Shown: positions 46,213 to 57,090 of the stretch, in pieces | Numbering within the stretch: the first letter of the stretch is position 1 | Layout: the number at the start of each line of letters is the position of its first letter | NCBI GenBank assembly: GCA_003956705.1 | Contig: QZCP01000209.1 | Coordinates: 1 to 64,000 of the forward strand | Length of the DNA: 64,000 nt | Direction: 5' to 3' | Origin: Brevipalpus yothersi | Taxonomy: Eukaryota; Arthropoda; Arachnida; Trombidiformes; Tenuipalpidae | Made by a program: the position numbers and the translations under genes | The notes under the pieces: generated by a model | The model's input: the letters and a program-made list of their open reading frames with translations, nothing else | Told to the model about the DNA's origin: nothing | The model's database searches: none

Positions 46213-48194
46213 ATGATAAATAATTATTTGAATAATTTTACCGTTACTACTAGACATGGGAATGAATTTTCTATTCCATATTTTTTGGGAGTCATATTAA
46301 CGATGATGTGATCGAATGGCTCGAAAACTATGAGGATATAACAACTAGATTAGGCTGGACGAACTCCACTCGTTTGGTCTCTCTCCCAATTTATTTGAAA
46401 GATGGTGCTAAAGCTTGGTATAAGGCAACAAAACATATGATTGGTCAAGGTAAACTTTTGGACACTTATAAGAAAGTGAGAAATGAAATGATGAGAGTGA
46501 TGGTGTCTCAAGACTACCCATCAAAATATTTCGAACAAATAATGAATAATAAGCAAAGAATCAATGAACCTAGTTATGCGTACATTTATCGAATGAAATA
46601 TTTGTGTGAGAAGTTTGATAAGAATATGGATGAAGTGAGAAAACTCTTTTTTATCAGAAGAGGATTAAGTGACAAGTTGAAAGAGAAGATTGCTATCATG
46701 GACCCTCAAACAATTGACGAACTTGTAATTGCAGCTCAGAGAGTCGAATGTTTTCATCGAGATCAAAATGAAGTCCAAATGAATTATGGAAGCAATGACG
46801 AAGCGATGAGAGTGATTGAAAAATTGAAAAAGGATATGAGAGATTTGATTGATAGAATGAAATATACTCCGAATGAGTCTAACAATCAGAATTTGATGAG
46901 AAAGAGAATTGTTTGTTACCATTGCGAACGTGAAGGGCACATAGCTAGAGAATGTGAGCTTAGAATGCAAGAGGAGGAGCAAAATGATCAAAACATTTAT
47001 CCACAGGCGAGTTATTTCGGGACCAGAAATGGTTCTGGTGGCAGTGACAATGATTTTGATGGTAAAGAAATACAATCCAATGGTGGTCGGAACTGGAATG
47101 TTGATGATGGAAATTCTATGGAAGCCAATCGAGGAAGTTCTCATTCAATCAACTTGATGAGGAATCCGAGTGGTCCAAGTTTCACTTCAATGCTGATCTC
47201 TGGGAATTGGCAGCAAGCTCACTCTAGTGAATTTTGTCAGTCTGATAATAGAAGTTCCTGTTTCGTCTCGACTACCAACGAATCTCTGATGATTGCTGGT
47301 GGAGAAGGTCAAGAAAAAGAATGTAAAGATGGAAAAAGAGAAGAAGCAAGTCGCTTGGTCTGTATAAGTGAGATGGTGCAGATGAAAAATGACTCAGCGG
47401 CAAGGGTGATAATCACGCATTCAAAGTTGATGGTTAATTCTGTACTCACAACTGCTGATCCAGAAGTTGAAAATGATTTGATTGTGATCAAGCAAATAAT
47501 TTGTGTGAATCATTGTCCATGGGAGGTACAAGTGAAAGCAAGTGAGCTGGTGGAGATGGAGGATGAGACGTTGGTAATGAATATCAGTCATCAAAGTATG
47601 ATGCATTATTCTGTGGCTACATTCGTTGGGCTAAACGTTGACAGTGATTTAATCGTGTTAACTGAAACGATTTGTGTGAAATACTGTCCATTGGAAAAAG
47701 CTCCTGATCCAATCTTCGAAAATGGAAACTCATCAGAATTTGTGGACTCGAATGAATATCCAATCAGTGAATTCGGTGACTCAAAAAGACTCTTCGATGA
47801 ATTGTCTGAGAAGAAATATTATTCCATGAGTTATGAAAAAAGTTTGGTGATGTTTTTGATGTTTGTTCTCGTGATAACTATTGTTCGATTGAATCGTAAT
47901 CCAGTGTTACTCTCTCAGTGGAAGAGATCCAAAGATCGTTATCGTACAGTTGGTCGTAAGAAACAGTATCCAGGAGTAAAATCGGACTCAAAACTCGATG
48001 AATTGAATGGAACTGTCTCTGAACCTCTTGATCTGGGAAATTCACTGAAATCGCAACAGAATCATCATTCACTTGATTCTCTTTTTCAATTCAGTGAAAC
48101 TTCAAGTGCAAAAAAATATTGTTGCTTGCTGTTTATGATTATTCTGAAGCTCTATGCTTATCTGCTAAAAAAAATATATATATTTAACCCGTAA
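46213..48194 (+). CDS. gag: E3 Gag-like protein with zinc knuckle and membrane anchor
   Basis: The main frame is open from 46,266 to a stop at 48,194 (628 codons from a GTG at 46,308) but has no ATG near its start. An ATG at 46,213 opens the overlapping frame and reaches a T-run at 46,281-46,287, where a shift of one base back would enter the main frame. The main frame has Gag features: a DVIEWLENYED start, LVSLPIYLKDGAKAWYKATK, helices through residue 160 and a CCHC knuckle (CYHCEREGHIAREC, C-X2-C-X4-H-X4-C) near residue 205. The long C-terminal part ends with a membrane segment (SLVMFLMFVLVITIVRL) followed by a basic stretch, then a second hydrophobic run before the stop. It has no protease motif and no pol overlap. 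Confidence 0.8.
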
Positions 48195-48269
48195 TTGATG
48201 TCCCAGCATGACCTTATAGGTTTGTCAAAAAAATTTATCCGAATATTCTAATCCATTTCATTTCAGAAC

Positions 48270-48785
48270 ATGCCAATGCTTGTCAACCGTAAACCTTGGT
48301 GGGAAAACCTCTACCGCCTCAAAAATCATGTCTTCACTTCCAACGAAATAGATGGTGGATTCGAGAAAAATGAATTCCTTTATCACAAGAGATCACTTGA
48401 TATCATTTTAAAAGTTGATGGCTCATATGTGGTTACTCTTTCTCAATCTGAGTTCATGGAACTCATGGTTGAACCACGGACCATAATTATGGTCAGAAGA
48501 ATCAATGGACCACAATTCAGTCTGAATCTGGATAAGTTCATCCAACAATACGATGGAAAAGGGAAGAAAGAATGCGACAAAGTTATCGGAGTCATACAAA
48601 CAAAAAAGAAACCAGTAGAAGAACCACCAAGAGCTGAAGTCCATGTCGTTGAGAGAAGACTCGATGCCATTTGGAGATTGGAAAATTATCTCTATCCTGT
48701 TCAGAAGACTATTACAGTCTATGATCAGCTCATAATGTGGCAACCAGTGGATCTATCTGAACCACCTGTCATCCAAATTGATTGA
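48270..48785 (+). CDS. E3 second ORF, PWWE family (171 aa)
   Basis: The ATG at 48,270 follows CATTTCAG by three bases, which suggests expression from a spliced message. The protein begins MPMLVNRKPWWENLYRLKN and continues with DIILKVDGSYVV, FMELMVEP, IIMVRRIN, LNLDKFIQQYD and, near the end, RRLDAIWRLENYLYP. It has no signal peptide, no membrane segment and no retroviral enzyme motif. E2 carries a clear homologue at the same place with the same acceptor context, despite little nucleotide similarity, so the ORF is an ancestral and once-selected part of these elements. The function is unknown. Its position after Gag resembles that of env or accessory genes in retroviruses. Confidence 0.7.
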   Translation: MPMLVNRKPWWENLYRLKNHVFTSNEIDGGFEKNEFLYHKRSLDIILKVDGSYVVTLSQSEFMELMVEPRTIIMVRRINGPQFSLNLDKFIQQYDGKGKKECDKVIGVIQTKKKPVEEPPRAEVHVVERRLDAIWRLENYLYPVQKTITVYDQLIMWQPVDLSEPPVIQID

Positions 48786-48956
48786 TAATTTTCGTTTGGA
48801 TTCAATTATTGTCTTGATGTTGTATTATTGTCTAATGTATCCAAATATCTATGTAACTGAAATATTGTTCTAACTATTGTGGTGTAATTGGAATATTGTT
48901 CTAATTGTTGTACTGTAACTGAAATGAGGACATTTCAATGGGAGAGGGGAGGTAAA

Positions 48957-49186
48957 TGCAGGTCAAAAATAGATAGCGATTTACGAATGTTTATCGATGA
49001 AATGTTTATTTAACATTTAATGGCTTCAAATATGTTTCTCTCTCTCACTCTGTAACTGTTTTCTCCTCTTTGTATCTCACTTTCTCTATCTCTCTCTCTG
49101 TATAATTACTAAGAGATGATTTTCAAAATAACACTTTACAACTCATGTTCATGGAGTGAAGAACTAAGTTCAAATTCCCACTTCCA
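48957..49186 (+). repeat. 3' LTR of E3
   Basis: 230 bp, apparently identical to the 5' LTR. TCTAT follows at 49,187. Confidence 0.93.
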
Positions 49187-49194
49187 TCTATAAT

Positions 49195-49870
49195 TGAATG
49201 ACCAGCTCCTCAATTCAGAATGGAACCAGTGATGAATACAAACTTCTACCACACCATGACGGATTTTGATAAGGTTCCACCTCGAGAAGAGAACTTCCTC
49301 TAACTACTCATGATGTCTAGAGTATATAGCATCAGGAAAGAATCAATTCAAGTTAGTGTAAAGCGATCCAGGGGAGAATAATGACCACTAGTTCACCATT
49401 GTAAGGCTATGAATTGAGATGATTCTCTTTCAATCTTCTTGTTGTGTTTGAATAACTTCAAAATCATTTCATTCTATGTGTTTCGAGTTGTTCCATCTAT
49501 CGGCGCAAGAATTCTGGCGATATCTTGTGTGGTTGATGAGCTACGAGCGAAAATTTTTTATGGTGCTAGTGGAAAAATCTTGGAAAAAAATATGTTCCAC
49601 TACTTCAAGAGATGAGAAGCAGACATATCCTTAAAGTACTCAAAAAGAGCTTGCCAATGAGCTCAGTTTCAGGTTAGTGGCATGAGGTCCTGAGGTGCTA
49701 GTCTGAATTAGTACTTTGGAATTGCCTTAACCTTTGTCCAAAAAAAATGAGCTCGCGTTTTCAGGTGAATTTCTCAGGAATGAGGTGACCTAGAGATATG
49801 GCATTTGATCAGGGCAATACAGAGGCATATTAATAGCTTCCCAGAAAAAATGGACTTCATTTGACCATTA
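49195..49870. other. Spacer before the mariner-like transposase
   Basis: No gene is seen. It may include the 5' end and left inverted repeat of the transposon at 49,880, but I could not pair its ends. Confidence 0.35.
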
Positions 49871-49879
49871 GTTTTCAAA

Positions 49880-50916
49880 ATGGAAGGCTTTGAATTGAGT
49901 GACCAGAAATATTTTTGTGCCAAGCTTTATGCTGAGAAGCGTGAAGTTCTATCAAAGAGTGAAATTATCAAGTTGTTCATTGATTTTAGTGTCCCGAAGA
50001 GTACTGCTAAGCGATATGCAAGTTTGTTTGAAGCAGGAGAAAGTTTTGAAAGAAAACCTGGTTCAGGAAGACCTAAAATCAATCCCGATCGGAATCAACG
50101 TCAGCAAATTGATCTCATGATCAACAACAAAGTTTTCCCTGGATTCCGAGCTGTTGCTCGAAAAATGAATGTTAATCGAAATTCTGCTAAGAAAATAGTT
50201 CAGCCACTTGGTTATAATCTTAGAGCTTGGAAAAATTGTCCACTTGTTACGGAAGATCAAAAACAGAGACAAAAAACAAGGTTACGAAAACTTCGTTACG
50301 CTTCGAGAGGAAAAGTTTTTGTATAGAATGATGAGTCCTATTTCGATTTAGATGGACATAACTTTTATGGAGGAAGAAGATATGCTTATAGACGATTATG
50401 CAAAGTTCCTCAATCAGTTAGATGTCGTGAAAAGAAAAAATTCGGTGCAAAATTGCTCGTTTGGATCGCCATTAGTGAGAGTGGACACTCAGAACCCTAT
50501 TTTCATCTATCTGTGGGGGCGGTTAATCAATTTATTTATAAAGATGAATGCCTGAAACGACTTTATCCATTCATAAATTCTCATGGAAAAGTTCCTATTT
50601 TGTTTTGGCATGATCTAGCGAGTGCTCATTATGCCAAATCCGTGCTCGAGGATCTAGATCGAAATAGAGTGTCTTATGCAAGCAAAGAGTTCACCCACCA
50701 AATGCTCCTCAGATTCTTCCAATCGAAATTTTTTGGGCCCATCTCAAGCGAAGAGTTTATGCTCGTGGTTTTGAAGCAAAAAATCGTGAATCTATGGTTA
50801 GAAAAATCAAAAAAGAGCTAAAAACATTTGGCACAATCTATTTCAAGAACCTCATGAAAAATCTTCGATCAAAAATTATCAAGACCGATGAATTTGGTCT
50901 AAGCTCTCTCAATTAA
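49880..50916 (+). pseudogene. DD37E-type mariner-like transposase, dead
   Basis: ATG 49,880 begins MEGFELSDQKYFCAKLYAEK, a helix-turn-helix block, then KPGSGRPKINPDRNQR, the GRPR-like hinge, and a second helix-turn-helix. The frame meets TAG at 50,324 just before NDESYFDLDGHNFYG, the first catalytic Asp block, and then continues in the same frame through LVWIAISESGHSEPYF and ILFWHDLASAHYAKS with the second Asp. A one-base loss near 50,697 shifts the frame into PQILPIEIFWAHLKRRVY, which holds the final Glu. The spacing from the second Asp to the Glu is about 37 residues, as in DD37E families. The end is a TAA at 50,914-50,916. With two lesions in otherwise good sequence it is a recent death. 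Confidence 0.8.
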
Positions 50917-50929
50917 ATCAATCTTGATG

Positions 50930-51500
50930 TTTCAATAACTACCGAAAATTTAGTAATGTTCTGATCACTCACTAATTTTTTATAATCATTTGAATAAAGG
51001 CTCATTTTTTATTGGACATAGGTTATCTCATGTAAGGAGTTGTCTTGGAGAAAAAGTCATTGGAATAACTGTTTCAAGTCTCGAGATGAGGAATCTGAAA
51101 TCCACTCTTTTTCCGGATTCTCTCCTCTAGACAAATCACTATTTGAAAGTGTGACAGCTCCTTTTTCTAGTCTTCTCATGGGGAATGTATAAGTTTGTTC
51201 TTTTCTCGATCCTCTCTTAGGTAGATGACCTATAGAGAGTAAAATACCTCCTTCATGGCTCCAGGTCATCAAAGTCTTAGAAAATTGAAGATGTTGGGGT
51301 AAAAATCCCGATGAAACATCTCGCATGGAGATGCAAATATGAGAAAATATACTGGAGATGCAGTGGGAGAGAAGATACTGATTGACATATCGATACTTGT
51401 TGGGCGAGTGAATGGATATCATGCCCATTTGAATGCAATATCAGGGAAAGAGAATGGAGGAAGTTCTCATACCAATGTGTATTGTTGAACAGTTTACATC
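50930..51500. other. Spacer with a doubtful minus-strand ORF
   Basis: A 123-codon minus-strand frame (51,428-51,057) begins MGMISIHSPNKYRYVNQYLL. It has no homologue in the window and no leader, and it lies head to head with the gene at 51,504. I leave it as unsupported. Confidence 0.25.
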
Positions 51501-51503
51501 AGG

Positions 51504-52492
51504 ATGATTGCCTACTCTCGGTTCTTTTTTCCACTAATTTTTGGTAAGTGAGAATAGAGTTCAATACTAATTATTAGACTTGAGAAGATTATACTTCTTA
51601 CAAACCTTGAGAAATCCGTTCTTGGAACGAGTCTCTCCTGTTGAATAGTGAGAAATTACGCATTCTTTCTCCCGAATTACACTTTGTTAAATTGCAGTTC
51701 AATCAGGGATCGATGGAACGCCTGCATTAGGTGAGCCTAACCTTCAATCTCATATCACATCATTGATTCATTGTGTTCAATTCACGATGTTTTACAGAAG
51801 AGGGTTACAAAATCAAGTCACCTCTCTACAACGGGGAAAGTCAACCACCTCCAATAATTGTTCATATCTGGTAAGTTATCGATGATTAATTATTCATAGA
51901 GGAACTAGAACGAAACCATCCTCATTCTAGGATTTCCAGAGCTGATGATGGAGAGCGTTCTTGTATTGGAGTACGAAAAAAAGGAAACAGAATTCTGGTA
52001 CCAGAGTGGTGCGTCACAGTTCGAGGTGAGAGAAGAGGACGGATAGCAATATATGCTCCTAAACTGCCTGGTAAAGTCACCTCTTACTCTCGGGCTTGCC
52101 CAAACCAGAGATATGATCAGCAGTTCGATTTTCTCTATGAAAATGATGATTTAAGGAAGTTGATACAAGCTCCAGATGGATCCCTTGGAACTGATAAACC
52201 AAATGTAGTGGTTTTAGAGATACCAGAGATTTCTCACACTCATTTAGCTCATTATTGGACTAATGATATGTTTGTGCATATGAGTGATAGTTCAATTCTT
52301 GTTTCTTGGAAACGTGGAAGCAATGGAGAGTTCTCCTTCATACAAAAATTGGTTGATCAGTCGATCAAGCAAAAACGATCTTTCGAACTATTGAGAGAGG
52401 GTTTTCAAGAAGCTGAAGCAGTTTTTACCGTCGATAATACTGATGGTACTTTGCTTTTTGAAGGTTTTTTCAAAGATCCTCCGAAATATTGA
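51504..52492 (+). CDS. Secreted protease-homologue-like protein, four exons (235 aa)
   Basis: Exons 51,504-51,543, 51,698-51,730, 51,798-51,870 and 51,931-52,492 join in phase, with introns of 154, 67 and 60 nt and standard GT-AG sites. The leader is MIAYSRFFFPLIFVQSG. Then come QPPPIIVHIW, SCIGVRKKGNRILVPEWCVT, which sits where S1 proteases have the CGG-LI-----LTAAHC segment, RGRIAIYAPK, a PNVVVLEIPE strand and VSWKRGSNGEFSFIQK. No catalytic His, Asp or GDSGG Ser is visible, and the fit to S1 weakens after the first half. It may be a divergent inactive protease homologue or an unnamed secreted family. Two broken relatives lie at 15.9-16.8 and 24.3-24.9 kb, so this is the only intact member here. 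Confidence 0.75.
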
Positions 52493-52499
52493 TAAGACA

Positions 52500-53280
52500 A
52501 GAGAATTTCTTGAGTCCATGTATGTGTATATTTCCTGACTGTCCTCATGAGGTTCATTTATGGCAATTGAATTCGTACGGTTCATTTGCTATGAGATTGA
52601 AAAGAGTACAATCGATGATTCACCAGTGAATAAATATGAGAAAGTAAACAATAATCGGCGCTGAATCTAGCAATAATGGGGAAAAATTGTCTGATCATCA
52701 GCTTATAGATAGGCATGCAGTTCCTGACTTACTGCCTACCTGGGAAATGGCTAACAAATGTAGAGTAAGTAATCAGAGAGCTATTCTCAAAAAAGGTCGG
52801 TAATTTTTTATCTGCTTGAGGTGATGTGGGTACGAAGAGTTGAACCATTTGGCGTTTTGGATGCTAACCGTCTTATACCATACTTCTGCTACAGTCTTCA
52901 GACAAATATGGAGACAAACCACTACTCTTCAAGTAAAATCGAATTTTTCGATTCGATATTCTGTGGAAAATGCATGATTCACATTTTGCATAATCTCCAC
53001 ATTTTAAGACTCTTGTGATATAACATATGTGGGATCAGAAACGTTATATTCATAAATTCAAGCAATGGATTATGGACAGACATATTCTCTTGGTAAAGAA
53101 ATGAGAAGTGCATTGGGAATGAATATGAGATTCTCTATTCATCTCTGATTGCGGAAGATAGAATCACTGATCTGATAAACATTAAATTTCAATCGAAACC
53201 CAAATTGACACAGAGGAAGAAGTGCATTCTTGATAACCATCTCGAATTAAGATGAAACTCTTGGCTCGAAGAGATTATTG
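52500..53280. other. Spacer with a short dispersed repeat
   Basis: The segment 52,664-52,800 resembles 58,855-58,990 (shared AAAATTGTC, ATCAGC, GCAAATGTAGAGT). No gene is supported. Confidence 0.4.
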
Positions 53281-53284
53281 GATC

Positions 53285-55150
53285 AATAATCAGAACTGTG
53301 ATCTATCGTTTTCGACATTTCAATTCTTGATAGCTTGCGATCTTCAGGAAGTCCAATAAGCTCCCTGATTTCACCTAGAAATTCATCCATTCCTAATCTT
53401 TCACGATTCCACGGAGCCTCAGAAACCTGAATCTGTTCTCTCAGCTCAAGAATGGCATGTTTTTGTGAGTTCTTACTGAGTTAGCATGAGAGGTTAATTT
53501 GGCCAGCTCAAGTTACCGTCCACTAGCCTCATGATTATCAAGCTTGGAGCCGATCAGATCAATATGAGTAGAAATAATAGATAATCTCGGTCACTCAAGC
53601 TTCGAGGGATGATGATTACTATCGTGAGATCAAGTCTCGGTCACTCTACGTTCACCCTCACAAGTTGGAGTTTCTACAAGTACAATGTTAGTTCATGCTG
53701 AGGAGAGAGGCAATGTGATTAGAGAATAACTAGATAATTATCATTAGAGGAATCATCTCATCTTGCATCTTTTAATGATAGGGGGATGTGAGGGGATCAA
53801 AATTATCTCATGATGATATTTTTCTATCCATACTTCTTGGAAGCTAGCAATAAATTCATACCAAAATTATCCCTACGTATCTGTCTGTGACGTTAGTTTC
53901 AGAGAGCATGAGATAAGTCTAGCTCGATTGAAGACACAACTTTTCTCTCCTCCTTCATTCCGTACAATTTAAGTACATCGTTAGGTGGAACTGAACGCAT
54001 CTCGTACTCTCTGTTGACCAATTACAAACAAGTTACTTGTATTTGATATCTTCTTGTATCCGAATTCATCTGTTCAATATGCAGGTCTGGACAGAGGAAT
54101 AAAAAATGTTACAGTCCTTGAGAGAACGAGAGCTGATAACATTATGCTTCGGGAGAAACGTGTTGCTCTTTTTTAACTCCTCGCTAATTTCAGATGATTC
54201 AATTGGCGAGGGAGACTGACTCGATACAAGTGTTATTCTCATGGAGATATCTTAACACAGGGAAATTCCTGAAAGGCAGTCCATCATCTGAAAATATTAA
54301 TTTTATCCTCTGATCTGGATCAGCCGAGTCTCATCTCCTCTTATTGGAATATTCAACTGGCAACAGTTCTAAGAGATTGGAGGAAGAGCTTCTGCCTCCT
54401 CATGCTTGGATGAAAATTGCAAGATCAATTTGCTAGAGGATGTTTCATTCTTTCCATCATCACTTTATTTTTTCAAGGAAAAGCCCAAGATCTTATCACT
54501 GAAAATACATGCCATAATGTGAAGATGATAGGGCTACGAATAATCAAATGCTCAGACGCCTCAATCGTCACAGTTCATCATCGCCTCATAAACGATGAGC
54601 AGATTAATCAAGCATTTCCCCCATATTCCCCCATATCGTCTCATCGAAGAATGGAGAGAAGAAATCAAACATGGCCCGAAGAGAGACAGTCTCTAACATT
54701 AATCAGTATAGTAGCAGTATTGGCCATCTCTCGGATCGTGTCCAAGTTTGCAGAGTAAGCCAAGCATATGATAATAACAATTGATTTCTGTCTCCCAGAT
54801 CCTATAACTCTGTCCAGAAGAATCCTTTTCGACTGAAATCACACACGCTCCTGATGAACTACAATATGAGAGCGGCTTAGCTTCATCAATAAGAGAGAGT
54901 ACCGATGTTTGCTAAGCTTGTTAGCAGATGAGCTGTTGTTTTTTTGGCATCAGAGTTGTTCACACTTATCGAGATCATTTTACTCTTCTATTTTGTCAGA
55001 CTGAAGACTTCTGTCAATATTCCGATTCCAATTGTTAATATGGATGGGGAAATGAATCCCAACTTGGAGATAAAAATAGTGGGATAGAATCTTGGAAACA
55101 GTATGATAGGGTTTCCTGCAAAACACTCGGAATGCACACTTTACTATGTC
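53285..55150. repeat. R1 repeat, copy 3, uninterrupted
   Basis: The fullest copy of R1. Its left part (to 54,234) matches 29,600-30,530 and 40,080-40,990. Its right part matches 33,681-34,800. The junction at 54,234-54,235 (GTGTTATTCTC) is the empty target site of the Tigger-like transposon seen in copy 1. A plus-strand frame at 54,417-54,758 shares residues with copy 1 (QDLITE, GLRIIK, NDEQ, SRI), so a decayed gene is included. Confidence 0.75.
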
Positions 55151-55159
55151 GAGTAGATA

Positions 55160-57085
55160 GATAGATGGTTATGCATATCCGTCCTCCAAGAACAATTTGC
55201 AAATAATGGACTCAAAATGGATCTCGAGAACGACCCTGGGTAGCACTTCTCCACCAGCTAATTACCGAAACAATTGACTCGAAGACGATAACTGACGTTA
55301 TCAACCTTATCCACAGATCTGTGCTCAGATGAACAGGTCAATATACTACAGCCCAGAAGGGAATTAGTCGAGGAAAGTACAAACGGCAAAAAATATTTAT
55401 CACTCTTAAGACCTTATCATTAGATGAAATGTACAAACATCTGAACGCCGAAGGAAAATCATCCCAGTATCTTTCGTGTTTCCTGAATATCGTGATGCTG
55501 TCCCATTCCTGTCATTGGTTGGGTAAAGCCTAATTGGTTCTTGAGAAATATGCAACTCTTCCAGACACCCAAGAAGGACATTCTGAAAGGTCATCTCAAG
55601 AGCAATCAAATGGGAAAAGATCTTCCACAGTCTGGTATTGCTCGATAGTCCAGTTGCGGGCCTCATATCTGAATGAGGGAAAGACTCGCGGGATCTTAGT
55701 CATGATGACGACGATCAACCCACCATGTTGTTTCGGAATATATATTTTTTCTGAAATCAGGGGCCACTGCAAATTGGACATAGGAAGATGCACCTCCTTT
55801 CTTCTAAAGTCAACAATTCACTAAGTATCAGATTGATCAGAATGGGGATTCACACAAATATTTCCCGTCCTCGCGTGACCTCCCATCACTCGAAGATGAT
55901 AAAAATTTCCAATGCACTCCCTTAAGCTCGCTGATCAAACGTGATGAAATGGAAACGTAGTGATTGATCTTTATGCTAAACTGGAGTAAATAAAGTGTGA
56001 GATAACCCTTGATTGTGTTGCTCCAATTCTCATGAGAGAGCGTTGGTAGCGAAGGTAGAAGAAAAGCTGTTTTCTTCTCAGTTGTCTTCAAATGAGTCAC
56101 TGCTGAGTTCATTTTTTCATTGATTCATGGTAGAAAAGGATGATGAAATACCTTCGCCTCAAATTTTCACAAGAATAATACATAGATGTAGCTTTTATGA
56201 CTAGAATTGTATGGCATTCCTCTTCTGAATTCCTGAAAACCATTCGATGTATCATACAGTACAGAACCATCCAGACTTGGTTTCCAGCCAGATCCTGGCT
56301 TTCTCTTGGGCCCAATAATTTTTCCAACTTTTTCTCCATCCTAAAACCTGTAGCAAGAGACTTTCCGGTGACTTTCGATACCTTTTCAAGACAATTAGAT
56401 ACATTTCCCAACAGAAAAATGACTTCCAATCTTTCTCTCTCTTGTTTTGACATAGTTGTCAAAACAAACTCGATTTCGAATATGAGTCATCTCTCTGATT
56501 TAGCTGGTATTTCATAGTTGGTATGTACCCGACCTGTTGCTAATTCTGGGAAATTTTCATGCTTCTTCATTCAGCCGTTTGCGAGATAAAAGATAAGAGC
56601 GAAAAACATTGACCCCAAAAGTCTCAAATTTTTCTCCCGATACTATAGTTTGCATGAGTACCCAGCTCCAGGATCATGTTAGAACTAATGCTAAGAATTC
56701 AATATTGGACTCAAAGTCTCTCATGTTGAAAATGTTTATTTCTTTGGAATTACCACTGATCAGTGTGATTTTATGAATTCACATCTTAACATAAAAATTT
56801 CTTCTAGGGAACAAGTAGTCCAAAACTTGTGGGATTAGAAGACACTCAGGAACATGCTCTCCCTCTCAGTGAGCTCACTCTCAGTCATGCTCATAGTGTA
56901 TTTTTGTAGGAACAGACTATGCATATAAGGAGTGAAATAATGAGTGAGAAAGTAATTATCATTTTTATAGAAAGCTCGAGGTCGTTCGTGAGAGCTTTGT
57001 AACATGAGAGCTGAACTTTTCTCTATTCGAGGATTCCTCATATTGATATTCGGTAAGAAATTCCCAGAAATCATTACCTTGAAAT
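55160..57085. other. Mostly unassigned; weak ORFs on both strands
   Basis: At 56,109-56,453 a minus-strand frame from ATG 56,453 encodes about 114 residues (MSKQERERLEVIFLLGNVSN start) with helix-like periodicity, but a plus-strand frame overlaps it fully and neither has splice or homology support. A possible plus-strand exon follows a TTCTTCTAG acceptor at 56,809 (GTSSPKLVGLEDTQEHALPL) and stops at about 56,911. These may be exons of the gene ending at 57,376, but I could not join them in phase. Confidence 0.3.
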
Positions 57086-57090
57086 CATCT

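Larger units (their letters stand above)
44501..49186 (+). mobile_element. LTR retroelement E3, complete, two ORFs and no pol
   Basis: LTRs of 230 bp at 44,501-44,730 and 48,957-49,186 appear identical by eye, begin TGCAGG and end CTTCCA, and are flanked by TCTAT on both sides (44,496-44,500 and 49,187-49,191). A primer-binding site, TGGTAGGCTCGGCGGGAC, lies two bases inside the 5' LTR, and a polypurine tract (GGGAGAGGGGAGG) precedes the 3' LTR. A leader of about 1.5 kb contains a strong donor (GTAAGT at 44,926). The interior has a Gag-like ORF and the PWWE ORF. No reverse transcriptase, integrase or protease motif appears in any frame. Identical LTRs indicate a recent insertion. Confidence 0.93.

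Noticed and set aside
48423..48743. 106-codon ORF on the strand opposite the PWWE ORF
   Set aside because: It is a shadow of the 171-codon frame, which is supported by homology with E2.
51057..51428. 123-codon minus-strand ORF upstream of the 51.5-kb gene
   Set aside because: No homologue, no leader and low-complexity-free but unremarkable composition; its position in a promoter region suggests chance.
56109..56517. Overlapping open frames of over 100 codons on both strands
   Set aside because: Neither frame has splice sites, homology or a leader; mirrored open frames in AT-rich DNA are common by chance.
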